Source of the DNA: Lachnospiraceae bacterium UBA4380
GTDB lineage: Bacteria; Bacillota; Clostridia; Lachnospirales; Lachnospiraceae
DNA length: 11,808 nt
Reading direction: 5' to 3'
NCBI GenBank assembly: GCA_002390025.1
Contig: DGRU01000229.1
Location: 1 to 11,808 of the forward strand
The first letter of the stretch is position 1, and each line of letters begins with the position of its first letter. Shown piece by piece: positions 1-5,866 of the stretch. The translations under genes were made by a program, and so were the position numbers. The notes under the pieces were generated by a model. The model had not been told where the DNA came from. It did not search any database and worked only from the letters and a program-made list of their open reading frames with translations.

Positions 1-239
1 TCATCGACGACGATGCCCAGACCACTCTGGTGGCCGCAGGCACGATCGAGAAGGAAATCCAGGATGCTGTCGAGCATACAGATGACATCGCAGCCGCTGA
101 GAAGGTTGGCGAGGTTATTGCACAGAGAGCAGCCGAAAAGGGAATCAAGGAAGTGGTCTTCGACCGCGGCGGTTACATCTATATGGGCAAGGTTGCTGCA
201 CTGGCAGACGCTGCCCGCAAGGCTGGCCTGGAATTCTAA
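1..239 (+). CDS. rplR: Large ribosomal subunit protein uL18 (L18), 3' part
   Basis: The gene is cut by the left edge of the window; the reading frame starts at base 3 and ends at a TAA at 237-239. About 78 residues of a protein usually near 120 are visible. L18 binds 5S rRNA and helps seat it in the central protuberance of the 50S subunit. The visible part contains the family's C-terminal hallmark: a helix ending in [18 protein letters not shown], then a short helix closing with AGLEF. The N-terminal basic 5S-binding segment lies outside the window. The next gene, rpsE, starts 15 bases after the stop, and its Shine-Dalgarno begins right at the L18 stop codon, so the two are probably translated in a coupled way. 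This is the standard rplR-rpsE order of the spc operon. Identification is secure from the motif and from context. Confidence 0.97.
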   Translation, partial: IDDDAQTTLVAAGTIEKEIQDAVEHTDDIAAAEKVGEVIAQRAAEKGIKEVVFDRGGYIYMGKVAALADAARKAGLEF

Positions 240-254
240 GGAGGAGAATGTGTG

Positions 255-764
255 ATGAAACATACAATGATCGATACAAGCCAGATGGAACTGACCGATA
301 AGGTTGTTGCCATCAAGCGTGTTACCAAGGTCGTCAAGGGCGGCCGCAACATGCGCTTCACAGCCCTCGTTGTTGTCGGTGACGGAAACGGCCATGTAGG
401 CTGCGGCCTCGGCAAGGCAACTGAAATTCCGGAAGCAATCCGCAAGGGCAGAGAAGATGCTACAAAGAACCTCGTCAGCGTTGCGCTTGACGAAGTTGCA
501 AGTATTTCTCATGACTACATCGGTAAGTACGGCAGTGCTTCTGTTCTGCTCAAGAAGTCTCCCGATGGTACCGGTATCATCGCAGGTGGTCCTGCACGTA
601 CAGTCTGCGAGCTGGCAGGCATCAAGAACATCCGTACCAAGTCTCTTGGTTCCAACAACAAGCAGAATGTCGTTCTGGCAACCATTAACGGTCTCAGCCA
701 GCTGAAGGTTCCTGAAGAAGTCGCAGCAAGGCGCGGCAAAACCGTCGCTGAGCTCAAGGGCTGA
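255..764 (+). CDS. rpsE: Small ribosomal subunit protein uS5 (S5)
   Basis: This encodes 169 residues, normal for bacterial S5, a 30S protein at the back of the body that takes part in mRNA entry and translational accuracy. The N-terminal double-stranded-RNA-binding-like domain is clear, with [20 protein letters not shown] near residues 28-47, followed by [15 protein letters not shown]. The C-terminal domain carries [19 protein letters not shown] and [16 protein letters not shown] at 252 lies in frame one codon upstream, but the ATG at 255 is preferred because it sits 8 bases after the strong GGAGGAG at 240-246 and begins the usual MKxTxID sequence. The gene follows rplR tightly. The 180 bases downstream before rpmD are unusually long for this operon and contain two hairpins. 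Confidence 0.98.
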   Translation: MKHTMIDTSQMELTDKVVAIKRVTKVVKGGRNMRFTALVVVGDGNGHVGCGLGKATEIPEAIRKGREDATKNLVSVALDEVASISHDYIGKYGSASVLLKKSPDGTGIIAGGPARTVCELAGIKNIRTKSLGSNNKQNVVLATINGLSQLKVPEEVAARRGKTVAELKG

Positions 765-795
765 TCGGCGAGACATACAGATCTGTTAGGAGAAC

Positions 796-864
796 GAATG
801 AAAAATTAACAGGCAGATATGATTTTTCATTCACAGGATTTGCGCTGAAGCGCCGCAGATCCTG
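796..864 (+). promoter_or_regulatory. Two consecutive hairpins in the rpsE-rpmD gap
   Basis: The first inverted repeat is an exact 11-base pair: GAATGAAAAAT at 796-806 and ATTTTTCATTC at 822-832. The second follows at once: CAGGATTTGCG at 834-844 against CGCAGATCCTG at 854-864, 11 pairs with one G-U. No U tract follows either one, so neither looks like an intrinsic terminator. The left arm of the first contains an ATG at 798 that opens a three-codon frame (MKN, stop at 807-809), preceded by AGGAG at 788-792. A role in translational control or RNA processing ahead of rpmD is inference only. Confidence 0.45.
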
Positions 865-944
865 CGAGATCGCACAGGAGAGTCCGTCATCACGGTTTTC
901 TCCCTGCGTGTCTCAGTGCAGAGCGCTTCGACATGGAGGTAAAA

Positions 945-1157
945 ATGCCTACAGATAAAGCAACAGCAGCTGAGCCGAAAAAGCTGAAAATTACTCTGAT
1001 CAAGTCTACTATCGGTGCTGTTCCCAAGAACCGCGCAATCGTCAAGTCTATGGGATTCAAGAAGCTGAACAGCTTTGTAATCCTTCCCGACAACGCTGCT
1101 ACCAGGGGACAGATCAGACTGATCAACCACATGGTTAAAGTCGAAGAGCTGGATTAA
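945..1157 (+). CDS. rpmD: Large ribosomal subunit protein uL30 (L30)
   Basis: This is a 70-residue L30, a small 50S protein. The family core is plain: KLKITLIKSTIGAVPKNRAI, then the conserved MGFKKLNSFVILPDN and a C-terminal MVKVEELD. It is about 10 residues longer than the usual 58-60 because of a polar N-terminal extension (MPTDKATAAEPK). The start at 945 is chosen because TGGAGG at 934-939 sits five bases before it. An in-frame ATG at 933 overlaps that Shine-Dalgarno and is unlikely. rplO follows after 18 bases, so those two are tightly linked, whereas the gap to rpsE upstream is unusually long. Confidence 0.96.
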   Translation: MPTDKATAAEPKKLKITLIKSTIGAVPKNRAIVKSMGFKKLNSFVILPDNAATRGQIRLINHMVKVEELD

Positions 1158-1175
1158 TAAGGTAGGAGGTAAAAA

Positions 1176-1616
1176 ATGGATTTACATAATCTTAAGCCTG
1201 CTGAAGGCTCTAAGCACGATAATTACCGCAGAGGCCGCGGCCACGCTTCGGGCAACGGCAAGACTGCAGGCTATGGCCACAAGGGACAGAAGGCAAGGAG
1301 CGGAGCTCCCAGACCCGGTTTCGAAGGCGGCCAGATGCCTCTGTACAGAAGACTCCCCAAGAGAGGCTTCACATGCTATAACACCAAGGATATCGTCTCT
1401 GTCGATATCAAGTCCCTCGAGAGATTTGAGGACGGTGCAGTTGTTGATGAGCAGGCACTGCTTGAGAGCAGGGCGGTCAGCAAGATCGGTGACGGCGTTA
1501 AGATCATCGGCAATGCAGACCTGAGCAAGAAGCTTACTGTCAAGGTTACAGCATTCAGCGCTGCAGCTAAGGAAAAGATCGAGGCAGCCGGCGGCACAGC
1601 CGAGACAATTGGCTGA
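1176..1616 (+). CDS. rplO: Large ribosomal subunit protein uL15 (L15)
   Basis: This encodes 146 residues, the usual bacterial L15 length. L15 is a late-assembling 50S protein whose Gly/Arg/Lys-rich N-terminal half threads into 23S rRNA. That half is visible as [20 protein letters not shown] and [20 protein letters not shown]. The globular C-terminal half has the signature stretch [20 protein letters not shown] and ends [10 protein letters not shown]. The ATG at 1176 follows GTAGGAGGT at 1162-1170 at ideal spacing. It lies 18 bases after rpmD. Downstream is a 148-base gap with a strong hairpin before secY. Confidence 0.98.
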   Translation: MDLHNLKPAEGSKHDNYRRGRGHASGNGKTAGYGHKGQKARSGAPRPGFEGGQMPLYRRLPKRGFTCYNTKDIVSVDIKSLERFEDGAVVDEQALLESRAVSKIGDGVKIIGNADLSKKLTVKVTAFSAAAKEKIEAAGGTAETIG

Positions 1617-1635
1617 TCAACCAAGAAATAGTCAT

Positions 1636-1665
1636 GCCATATCGGGCTTTCAGGCCCGGTATGGC
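1636..1665 (+). promoter_or_regulatory. Strong hairpin between rplO and secY
   Basis: GCCATATCGGGC at 1636-1647 pairs with GCCCGGTATGGC at 1654-1665: 12 pairs with one G-U and a six-base loop TTTCAG. The sequence after it (CTTGCCCTTTATTATC) is only loosely T-rich, so this is at best a leaky terminator. It could equally be an mRNA-stabilising or processing element separating the ribosomal genes from secY. A second, weaker inverted repeat, TTCCTGA at 1686-1692 with TCAGGAA at 1715-1721, lies just downstream. Confidence 0.45.
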
Positions 1666-1764
1666 TTGCCCTTTATTATCCGCATTTCCTGACAGTGATA
1701 GATATCATGTTTTTTCAGGAATTGTTCATGTAGAGGGTCAGCAATTTCGGAAAGGTCATGGATA

Positions 1765-3078
1765 ATGTTTGACTCGATCAATAATATTTTTAAAGTAAAA
1801 GAAATCAGGATGAAGCTTTTCTTCACATTCCTGATGCTGATCGTCATCCGCTTTGGCTGCCAGCTCCCGGTTCCCGGCGTTGACAGAAATTACTTTGCGG
1901 AATGGTTTGCGCAGCAGACAGGCGATGCATTCAGTTTCGTGGATGCCTTCACCGGCGGCTCCTTCCTGAACATGTCCATTCTGGCACTGAACATTACACC
2001 TTACATTACATCTTCCATTATCATCCAGCTTCTCACCATTGCCATTCCCAAGCTTGAGGAAATGCATCGTGAAGGCGAGGAAGGCCGGAAGATGATGACG
2101 GCAATCACTCGTTATGTCACAGTTGCGCTCGCGCTTCTGGAATCCTCTGCCATGGCAATCGGCTTCGGTCGTTCCGGTCTTTTGGAGGAATTCAATGCGA
2201 TCAATGTCATTTTGGCAATCGCAACCCTGACGGCGGGCAGTGCTTTCCTGATGTGGATCGGTGAGCAGATCACAGTCAAGGGAATCGGAAACGGTATTTC
2301 CATTGTTCTGTGCATCAACATCGTCTCCAGAATGCCTCAGGATATTGTGTCCCTGTTCAACCAGTTTGTAATCGGCAAGACAATCGCCTTTGGTGCTCTT
2401 GCGGCAGTGATCATCATTGCAGTGATCATCGTGATGGTCATCATGGTCATCCTTCTCAACGACGCAGAGCGCAAGATTCCTGTGTCCTATGCACAGAAGA
2501 TCAACGGCAGACGTTTTACAGCAGGACAGACTTCTGTGATTCCCCTCAAGGTGAATACCGCAGGCGTCATGCCCATCATCTTTGCCTCCTCCCTGATGGA
2601 ATTCCCCGGCATCATCTCGACGCTGGCCGGATACAAGGGAACAGGCATCTGGTCTGAGGTTCTTCGCTATCTGAGCTCCTCTTACTGGTGCAATCCTGCT
2701 TATTTCCGTTATACCTTAGGCCTTGTACTTTACATCGTCCTTCTTGTTTTCTTCGCATATTTCTATACCTCGATCACCTTCAACCCGATCGAAGTTGCGG
2801 ACAATCTCAAGAAGCACGGCGGCTTTATCCCGGGTATCCGTCCCGGCAAGCCCACAAGCGAATATCTGAACAGGATCCTGAATTATATTATTTTCATCGG
2901 CGCAATCGGCCTTACGATCGTCGGCATTCTTCCCTTCATTTTCAGAGGTATCTTCAATGCCTCGATCTCCTTTGGAGGAACAAGCCTGATCATCGTAGTA
3001 AGTGTCGTGCTTGAGACCATCAAGCAGGTCGAATCCATGATGCTGGTGAGAAACTACAGAGGATTCCTCAACGATTAA
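1765..3078 (+). CDS. secY: Protein translocase channel subunit SecY
   Basis: This encodes 437 residues, the expected length of bacterial SecY, the ten-helix pore of the Sec translocon in the cytoplasmic membrane. The N-terminal amphipathic segment KVKEIRMKLFFTFLMLIVIR leads into the first helix and the conserved QLPVPGVD. Other hallmarks are the plug/TM2 region NMSILALNITPYITSSIIIQ, the cytoplasmic loop AERKIPVSYAQKINGRRFTA, and the loop NPIEVADNLKKHGGFIPGIR followed by PGKPTSEYLN. The start at 1765 has AAAGG at 1751-1755 nine bases upstream. An ATG at 1758 is out of frame and closes after four codons. The gene sits in its classical place between rplO and adk, but with long gaps (148 and 220 bases) on each side. 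Confidence 0.99.
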   Translation: MFDSINNIFKVKEIRMKLFFTFLMLIVIRFGCQLPVPGVDRNYFAEWFAQQTGDAFSFVDAFTGGSFLNMSILALNITPYITSSIIIQLLTIAIPKLEEMHREGEEGRKMMTAITRYVTVALALLESSAMAIGFGRSGLLEEFNAINVILAIATLTAGSAFLMWIGEQITVKGIGNGISIVLCINIVSRMPQDIVSLFNQFVIGKTIAFGALAAVIIIAVIIVMVIMVILLNDAERKIPVSYAQKINGRRFTAGQTSVIPLKVNTAGVMPIIFASSLMEFPGIISTLAGYKGTGIWSEVLRYLSSSYWCNPAYFRYTLGLVLYIVLLVFFAYFYTSITFNPIEVADNLKKHGGFIPGIRPGKPTSEYLNRILNYIIFIGAIGLTIVGILPFIFRGIFNASISFGGTSLIIVVSVVLETIKQVESMMLVRNYRGFLND

Positions 3079-3090
3079 TTCATTTATTTT

Positions 3091-3132
3091 CCGAAGGCGG
3101 CAGGATGCATTTCGCACCTGTGCCGTCTTCGG
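3091..3132 (+). terminator. Possible terminator hairpin after secY
   Basis: CCGAAGGCGGCA at 3091-3102 pairs with TGCCGTCTTCGG at 3121-3132, 12 pairs with one G-U, lying 13 bases after the secY stop. The following bases (ATATTGTGTTATTAT) are T-enriched but do not form an unbroken T run, so termination would be partial. It may separate secY from adk, or simply protect the 3' end of an upstream transcript. Confidence 0.4.
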
Positions 3133-3140
3133 ATATTGTG

Positions 3141-3169
3141 TTATTATCAGGAAAGTATTAAACTATAAA
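3141..3169 (+). promoter_or_regulatory. Candidate sigma-A promoter upstream of adk
   Basis: A TATAAA at 3164-3169 (5 of 6 matches to TATAAT) has a poor -35 match TTATTA at 3141-3146 with a 17-base spacer. An alternative reading is TTGTGT at 3136-3141 with TAAACT at 3159-3164, also spaced 17. It lies directly after a hairpin that may end secY transcription, which is where a new start for adk-infA would be expected. The elements are weak, so this is a tentative call. Confidence 0.3.
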
Positions 3170-3298
3170 AAGTATATGGCCAGCATCCTGTTTACAGGCG
3201 GACAGCTGCGGCCGGTTCATAGAAATAGAATAGCTTCATAGACACGTCACTTCTCGATTATCGTTCGAGTTTGGAATTTTGCGAAGGAGGAGGATACA

Positions 3299-3943
3299 AT
3301 GAAGATCGTTATGCTCGGAGCCCCCGGCGCGGGCAAGGGAACACAGGCACAGATGATTGCCGAGAAGTTCGGACTGCCCCATATTTCCACGGGAGACATC
3401 TTCCGCGCCAATATCAAAAACGGCACAGAACTCGGCAAAAAGGCAAAGGCTTTCATGGACGCCGGCCAGCTGGTTCCGGATGAACTGACTGTTGAGCTTC
3501 TGCTTGACAGAGTGAAAGCGGATGACTGTGCAAAGGGCTATATCCTTGATGGATTCCCCCGCACTATTCCTCAGGCACAGGTGCTGACTGACACACTGGC
3601 GAAGACAGGCGAGCAGATCGACTATGCGATCGACGTTGATGTTCCGGACAGCAATATTGTTGCCCGCATGAGCGGAAGACGTTCCTGCCCCAAGTGCGGC
3701 GCATCCTACCACATCAGCTTTATTCCTCCTAAAAAAGAAGGTATCTGTGACAACTGCGGTGCTGAACTCATCCAGCGTCCGGATGACAAGCCCGAGACTG
3801 TCCAGAACAGACTGTCCGTCTATCACGAGCAGACACAGCCCCTGATCGACTTCTATAAGGAAAAGGGCGTCCTGCGCGCAGTCGACGGAACAAAGGATAT
3901 GAAAGAAGTGTTCCAGGCAATCAGCGCAATCTTGGAGGGTTAA
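3299..3943 (+). CDS. adk: Adenylate kinase, zinc-binding long form
   Basis: This is a 214-residue enzyme converting ATP + AMP to 2 ADP in the cytoplasm. The P-loop GAPGAGKGT is at residues 7-15, the AMP-binding region runs through STGDIFR and [10 protein letters not shown] (to about residue 89), and R123, R127 and R171 are in positions expected for phosphate binding. The LID domain carries four cysteines (130, 133, 150, 153; CPKC and CDNC), the zinc-finger form common in Gram-positive bacteria. ATG 3299 follows GGAGGAGG at 3286-3293. It lies downstream of secY as in most Firmicutes. The gene usually next, map, is missing: infA starts 7 bases after the adk stop. Confidence 0.99.
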   Translation: MKIVMLGAPGAGKGTQAQMIAEKFGLPHISTGDIFRANIKNGTELGKKAKAFMDAGQLVPDELTVELLLDRVKADDCAKGYILDGFPRTIPQAQVLTDTLAKTGEQIDYAIDVDVPDSNIVARMSGRRSCPKCGASYHISFIPPKKEGICDNCGAELIQRPDDKPETVQNRLSVYHEQTQPLIDFYKEKGVLRAVDGTKDMKEVFQAISAILEG

Positions 3944-3950
3944 ATCTTAT

Positions 3951-4169
3951 ATGTCAAAAGCAGACGTCATCGAACTTGAAGGCATTGTAACTGAAAAGCT
4001 TCCCAACACCATGTTCAAGGTAAAGCTCGAGAACGGAGCGATCATCCTTGCACACATCAGCGGCAAGCTTCGTCAGAACTTCATCCGTATTCTTCCCGGC
4101 GATAAGGTCACACTGGAGATGTCCACATATGACCTGACCAAGGGCAGAATCATCTGGAGAGATAAATAA
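3951..4169 (+). CDS. infA: Translation initiation factor IF-1
   Basis: This is a 72-residue single OB-fold protein, exactly the usual IF-1 length. IF-1 occupies the A site of the 30S subunit during initiation. The sequence is highly conserved: [19 protein letters not shown] at the start, [20 protein letters not shown] in the middle, and [13 protein letters not shown] at the end. Its only good Shine-Dalgarno, GGAGGG at 3934-3939, lies inside the last codons of adk, 11 bases before the ATG, so translation is probably coupled to adk. It is followed by a 449-base gap containing a REP-like element, rather than by rpmJ at close range. Confidence 0.99.
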   Translation: MSKADVIELEGIVTEKLPNTMFKVKLENGAIILAHISGKLRQNFIRILPGDKVTLEMSTYDLTKGRIIWRDK

Positions 4170-4180
4170 TACACCGGGCT

Positions 4181-4322
4181 GTGGACACGGGACGGTCCTA
4201 TTGTTCCGCAGGTGTGCAGACACGGGGACGGCTTGGACATGGGGACGGTCCTATTGTTCCATTCGGAACAATAGGACCGTCCCCATGTCTACCCCATGTC
4301 TACAAGCCGTCCCCATGTCCAC
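4181..4322. repeat. REP-like palindromic element with nested inverted and direct repeats
   Basis: The core is an exact 25-base inverted repeat, 4236-4260 against 4265-4289, with a four-base loop ATTC. Outside it, GGGGACGGCTTG at 4224-4235 pairs exactly with CAAGCCGTCCCC at 4303-4314, and GTGGACA at 4181-4187 with TGTCCAC at 4316-4322. A 19-base core GGGACGGTCCTATTGTTCC occurs at 4189-4207, again at 4242-4260, and inverted at 4265-4283. The right arm carries an exact 11-base tandem duplication CCCCATGTCTA at 4281-4291 and 4292-4302. From memory, GGGGACGG...TTGT..CC palindromes recur as dispersed REP/MITE-like elements in Clostridia, sometimes beside IS200-like (RAYT) transposases; I could not check this here. 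No transposase is present. Confidence 0.8.
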
Positions 4323-4346
4323 CCTTAAATTTCGTTAAAATAATCC

Positions 4347-4375
4347 TTGCAATTGATATTGCAGTGTGATATTCT
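4347..4375 (+). promoter_or_regulatory. Candidate promoter for the rpmJ-rpsM block, with an overlapping palindrome
   Basis: TTGCAA at 4347-4352 and TATTCT at 4370-4375 are separated by exactly 17 bases, and TGA directly precedes the -10, giving an extended -10 (TGN) element. Each hexamer matches consensus at 4 of 6 positions. TGCAAT at 4348-4353 and ATTGCA at 4358-4363 form a perfect inverted repeat over the -35 and spacer, a place where a repressor could bind. Its position just after the REP-like palindrome and about 245 bases before rpmJ suits a promoter that restarts transcription for the alpha-operon-like genes. Confidence 0.5.
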
Positions 4376-4390
4376 ATCATGGTCTGTAAA

Positions 4391-4414
4391 TGAGTAGGGG
4401 GTAACCCCTGCTCA
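4391..4414 (+). promoter_or_regulatory. 5'-end hairpin with GTAA tetraloop in the rpmJ leader
   Basis: TGAGTAGGGG at 4391-4400 pairs with CCCCTGCTCA at 4405-4414, ten pairs with one G-U, capped by GTAA, a GNRA-type tetraloop. It begins about 15 bases after the candidate -10 at 4370-4375, so it would sit at or near the 5' end of the transcript, where such a hairpin could stabilise the mRNA. Confidence 0.5.
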
Positions 4415-4549
4415 ATTGTCCTGTCTTAAACCGTATCTACGCATTTCAAAGGACGGGGTGATTTCGGACAGACTCGGCAACAGGTTCTGTGACTTCCTGT
4501 AAGGCCTTAAAAGAGTCTCACAGACGGAAGATGGAGGTGTGTCACGCCC

Positions 4550-4576
4550 CGCATCGGACGGATGTGTGTTTTTTTT
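4550..4576 (+). terminator. Terminator-like hairpin (possible attenuator) upstream of rpmJ
   Basis: CGCATC at 4550-4555 and GATGTG at 4561-4566 form a six-pair stem (one G-U), followed after TG by eight T residues at 4569-4576. It ends 42 bases before the rpmJ start, inside the leader of the candidate promoter at 4347-4375. The leader also holds competing pairings: AGACTC with GAGTCT, TCTGTGA with TCACAGA, and CGGGGTGA with TCACGCCCCG, the last of which would take bases from the terminator stem. That is the layout of an attenuator. The stem is short, so strength is uncertain. Confidence 0.45.
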
Positions 4577-4618
4577 CGGATAAGCAGGCCGCAGCACCAC
4601 TCATGAAAGGAGTAGGAG

Positions 4619-4732
4619 ATGAAAGTTAGAGCTTCCGTGAAGCCTATTTGCGACAAGTGCAAAGTCATCAAGCGCAAAGGCATTGTCAGGATCATCTGCG
4701 AGAATCCGAAACACAAACAGAGGCAGGGTTGA
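4619..4732 (+). CDS. rpmJ: Large ribosomal subunit protein bL36 (L36), zinc-binding form
   Basis: This is a 37-residue protein, the smallest 50S protein, with the standard sequence [20 protein letters not shown] at its start and PKHKQRQG at its end. The zinc ribbon is intact: C11, C14, C27 and H32 (C-x2-C-x12-C-x4-H), so this is the zinc-dependent C+ form rather than the zinc-independent paralogue. ATG 4619 is preceded by AAAGGAGTAGGAG at 4606-4618. It follows infA in the normal order but 449 bases away, and precedes rpsM by another 288 bases, both unusual for a gene normally packed between its neighbours. Confidence 0.97.
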   Translation: MKVRASVKPICDKCKVIKRKGIVRIICENPKHKQRQG

Positions 4733-5020
4733 GCGAGTAAAGAGCTCTTTGGCTCTGCAGGGCAGCTGTATTCGATCTGATTCCGTTTGCGGAACAGTTC
4801 TTATATAGAAGAGATCTGCAGTGCCTTATCATAGATTTGATGGCGCCCCATTAACCCGGTCTTTGCAGACAGGGGCAGCCCATTACTCTTTGATACCATG
4901 CCGATGAAAATCGCAGTGGAAAGACCGGCATCAGCCGGTTGGGCATAGGACAGCATGAACGGAACATGCTCGGATGTGCCCCAGTCAATCAGTAATTTAA
5001 TAAGTAGAAGGAGAGTTACA
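4733..5020 (+). promoter_or_regulatory. Structured 288-base leader upstream of rpsM
   Basis: No gene is visible here. Several inverted repeats are: TTCCG/CGGAA around a TTTG loop near 4781-4794; GCCCC at 4845-4849 with GGGGC at 4872-4876, enclosing GTCT-TTGC-AGAC at 4859-4870; CCGGTCTTT at 4856-4864 with AAAGACCGG at 4920-4928; ACCGGC-ATCA-GCCGGT at 4924-4939; and AGCATG/CATGCT near 4953-4971. The third and fourth share bases 4924-4928 and cannot both form. The layout fits a regulatory leader, but the ligand, if any, cannot be read from the sequence. Confidence 0.4.
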
Positions 5021-5389
5021 ATGGCTCGTATCGCAGGTGTAGATTTACCCAGAGATAAGCGCGTTGAGATCGGCCTGACCAGCATCTATGGCATCGGCCG
5101 TACCTCTGCAACAGCAATCGTCGAGAAGGCAGGAGTCAATCCCGATACCAGATGCAGGGATCTGACTGATGAAGAAGTCAAGAAGCTCAGCGAAGTCATC
5201 GCTGAGGATTACATGGTCGAAGGTGATCTCCGCAGAGAAATCGCCATGAACATCAAGCGTCTCTCTGAGATCGGCTGCTACAGAGGCATCCGTCACAGAA
5301 GAGGTCTCCCTGTCCGCGGTCAGAAGACCAAGACCAATGCAAGGACCAGGAAGGGCCCGAAGAAGACCATCGCAAACAAGAAGAAATAA
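5021..5389 (+). CDS. rpsM: Small ribosomal subunit protein uS13 (S13)
   Basis: This encodes 122 residues, normal for bacterial S13, a 30S head protein contacting the P-site tRNA and the intersubunit bridge to the 50S. The N-terminus [20 protein letters not shown] and helix [15 protein letters not shown] are typical. The basic C-terminus has the signature [20 protein letters not shown] and the tail [10 protein letters not shown]. The frame stays open upstream to 4955, but the start at 5021 is clear from AGAAGGAGAG at 5007-5016 and the canonical MARIAGVD. It leads the S13-S11-S4-alpha-L17 order of a clostridial alpha operon. rpsK follows after 78 bases. Confidence 0.99.
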   Translation: MARIAGVDLPRDKRVEIGLTSIYGIGRTSATAIVEKAGVNPDTRCRDLTDEEVKKLSEVIAEDYMVEGDLRREIAMNIKRLSEIGCYRGIRHRRGLPVRGQKTKTNARTRKGPKKTIANKKK

Positions 5390-5400
5390 TGTACATTAAT

Positions 5401-5430
5401 TCCGGCTCTTCTATTATTATATGTGCCGGA
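5401..5430 (+). promoter_or_regulatory. Hairpin between rpsM and rpsK
   Basis: TCCGGC at 5401-5406 pairs exactly with GCCGGA at 5425-5430 around an 18-base A/T-rich loop, in the 78-base gap after rpsM. No T run follows, so it is not a terminator; its role is unknown. Confidence 0.3.
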
Positions 5431-5467
5431 GAGATATCAATTTTGGGAAAGAAAGTAGGTCAGTTTT

Positions 5468-5866
5468 ATGGCAAAACAGCAATCCTCCAGAAGGAAGCAG
5501 GTTAGACGTGTCAAGAAAAACGTTGAACGCGGACAGGCGCACATCCAGTCCTCTTTTAATAACACAATCGTTACCCTGACAGATACACAGGGCAACGCTC
5601 TGAGCTGGGCAAGTGCAGGCGGTCTTGGTTTTAAAGGTTCAAGGAAATCTACTCCCTATGCAGCACAGATGGCTGCAGAGACGGCTACAAAGGCAGCACT
5701 CATTCATGGGCTGAAGGCTGTCGACGTTTTCGTAAAGGGACCCGGATCAGGCAGAGAGGCTGCAATCCGTGCGCTGAATTCCAACGGCCTTGAGATCATC
5801 AGCATCACTGATGTAACTCCTGTCCCCCACAACGGATGCCGTCCTCCCAAGAGAAGGAGAGTGTGA
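5468..5866 (+). CDS. rpsK: Small ribosomal subunit protein uS11 (S11)
   Basis: This encodes 132 residues, close to the family norm. S11 sits on the 30S platform near the mRNA exit and the anti-Shine-Dalgarno helix. The basic N-terminus ([20 protein letters not shown]) leads to the conserved [20 protein letters not shown], then [14 protein letters not shown], the signature [15 protein letters not shown], and the C-terminal [18 protein letters not shown]. The ribosome binding site is weak (AGTAGG at 5453-5458, 9 bases before the ATG) compared with its neighbours. The stop codon lies inside the first stem of the rpsD leader, so rpsK translation could influence that structure. Confidence 0.99.
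   Translation: MAKQQSSRRKQVRRVKKNVERGQAHIQSSFNNTIVTLTDTQGNALSWASAGGLGFKGSRKSTPYAAQMAAETATKAALIHGLKAVDVFVKGPGSGREAAIRALNSNGLEIISITDVTPVPHNGCRPPKRRRV

Noticed and set aside
3236..3826. 196-codon minus-strand open frame
   Set aside because: It lies opposite the conserved adk gene, has no recognisable domain, and is explained by the codon bias of adk.
4415..4618. Possible T-box or c-di-GMP riboswitch ahead of rpmJ
   Set aside because: I could not find the conserved T-box antiterminator core or c-di-GMP aptamer motifs; only generic stems and a T run are visible.
4955..5020. N-terminal extension of S13 by 22 codons
   Set aside because: The frame is open upstream by chance; the Shine-Dalgarno and the canonical MARIAGVD start fix the gene at 5021.
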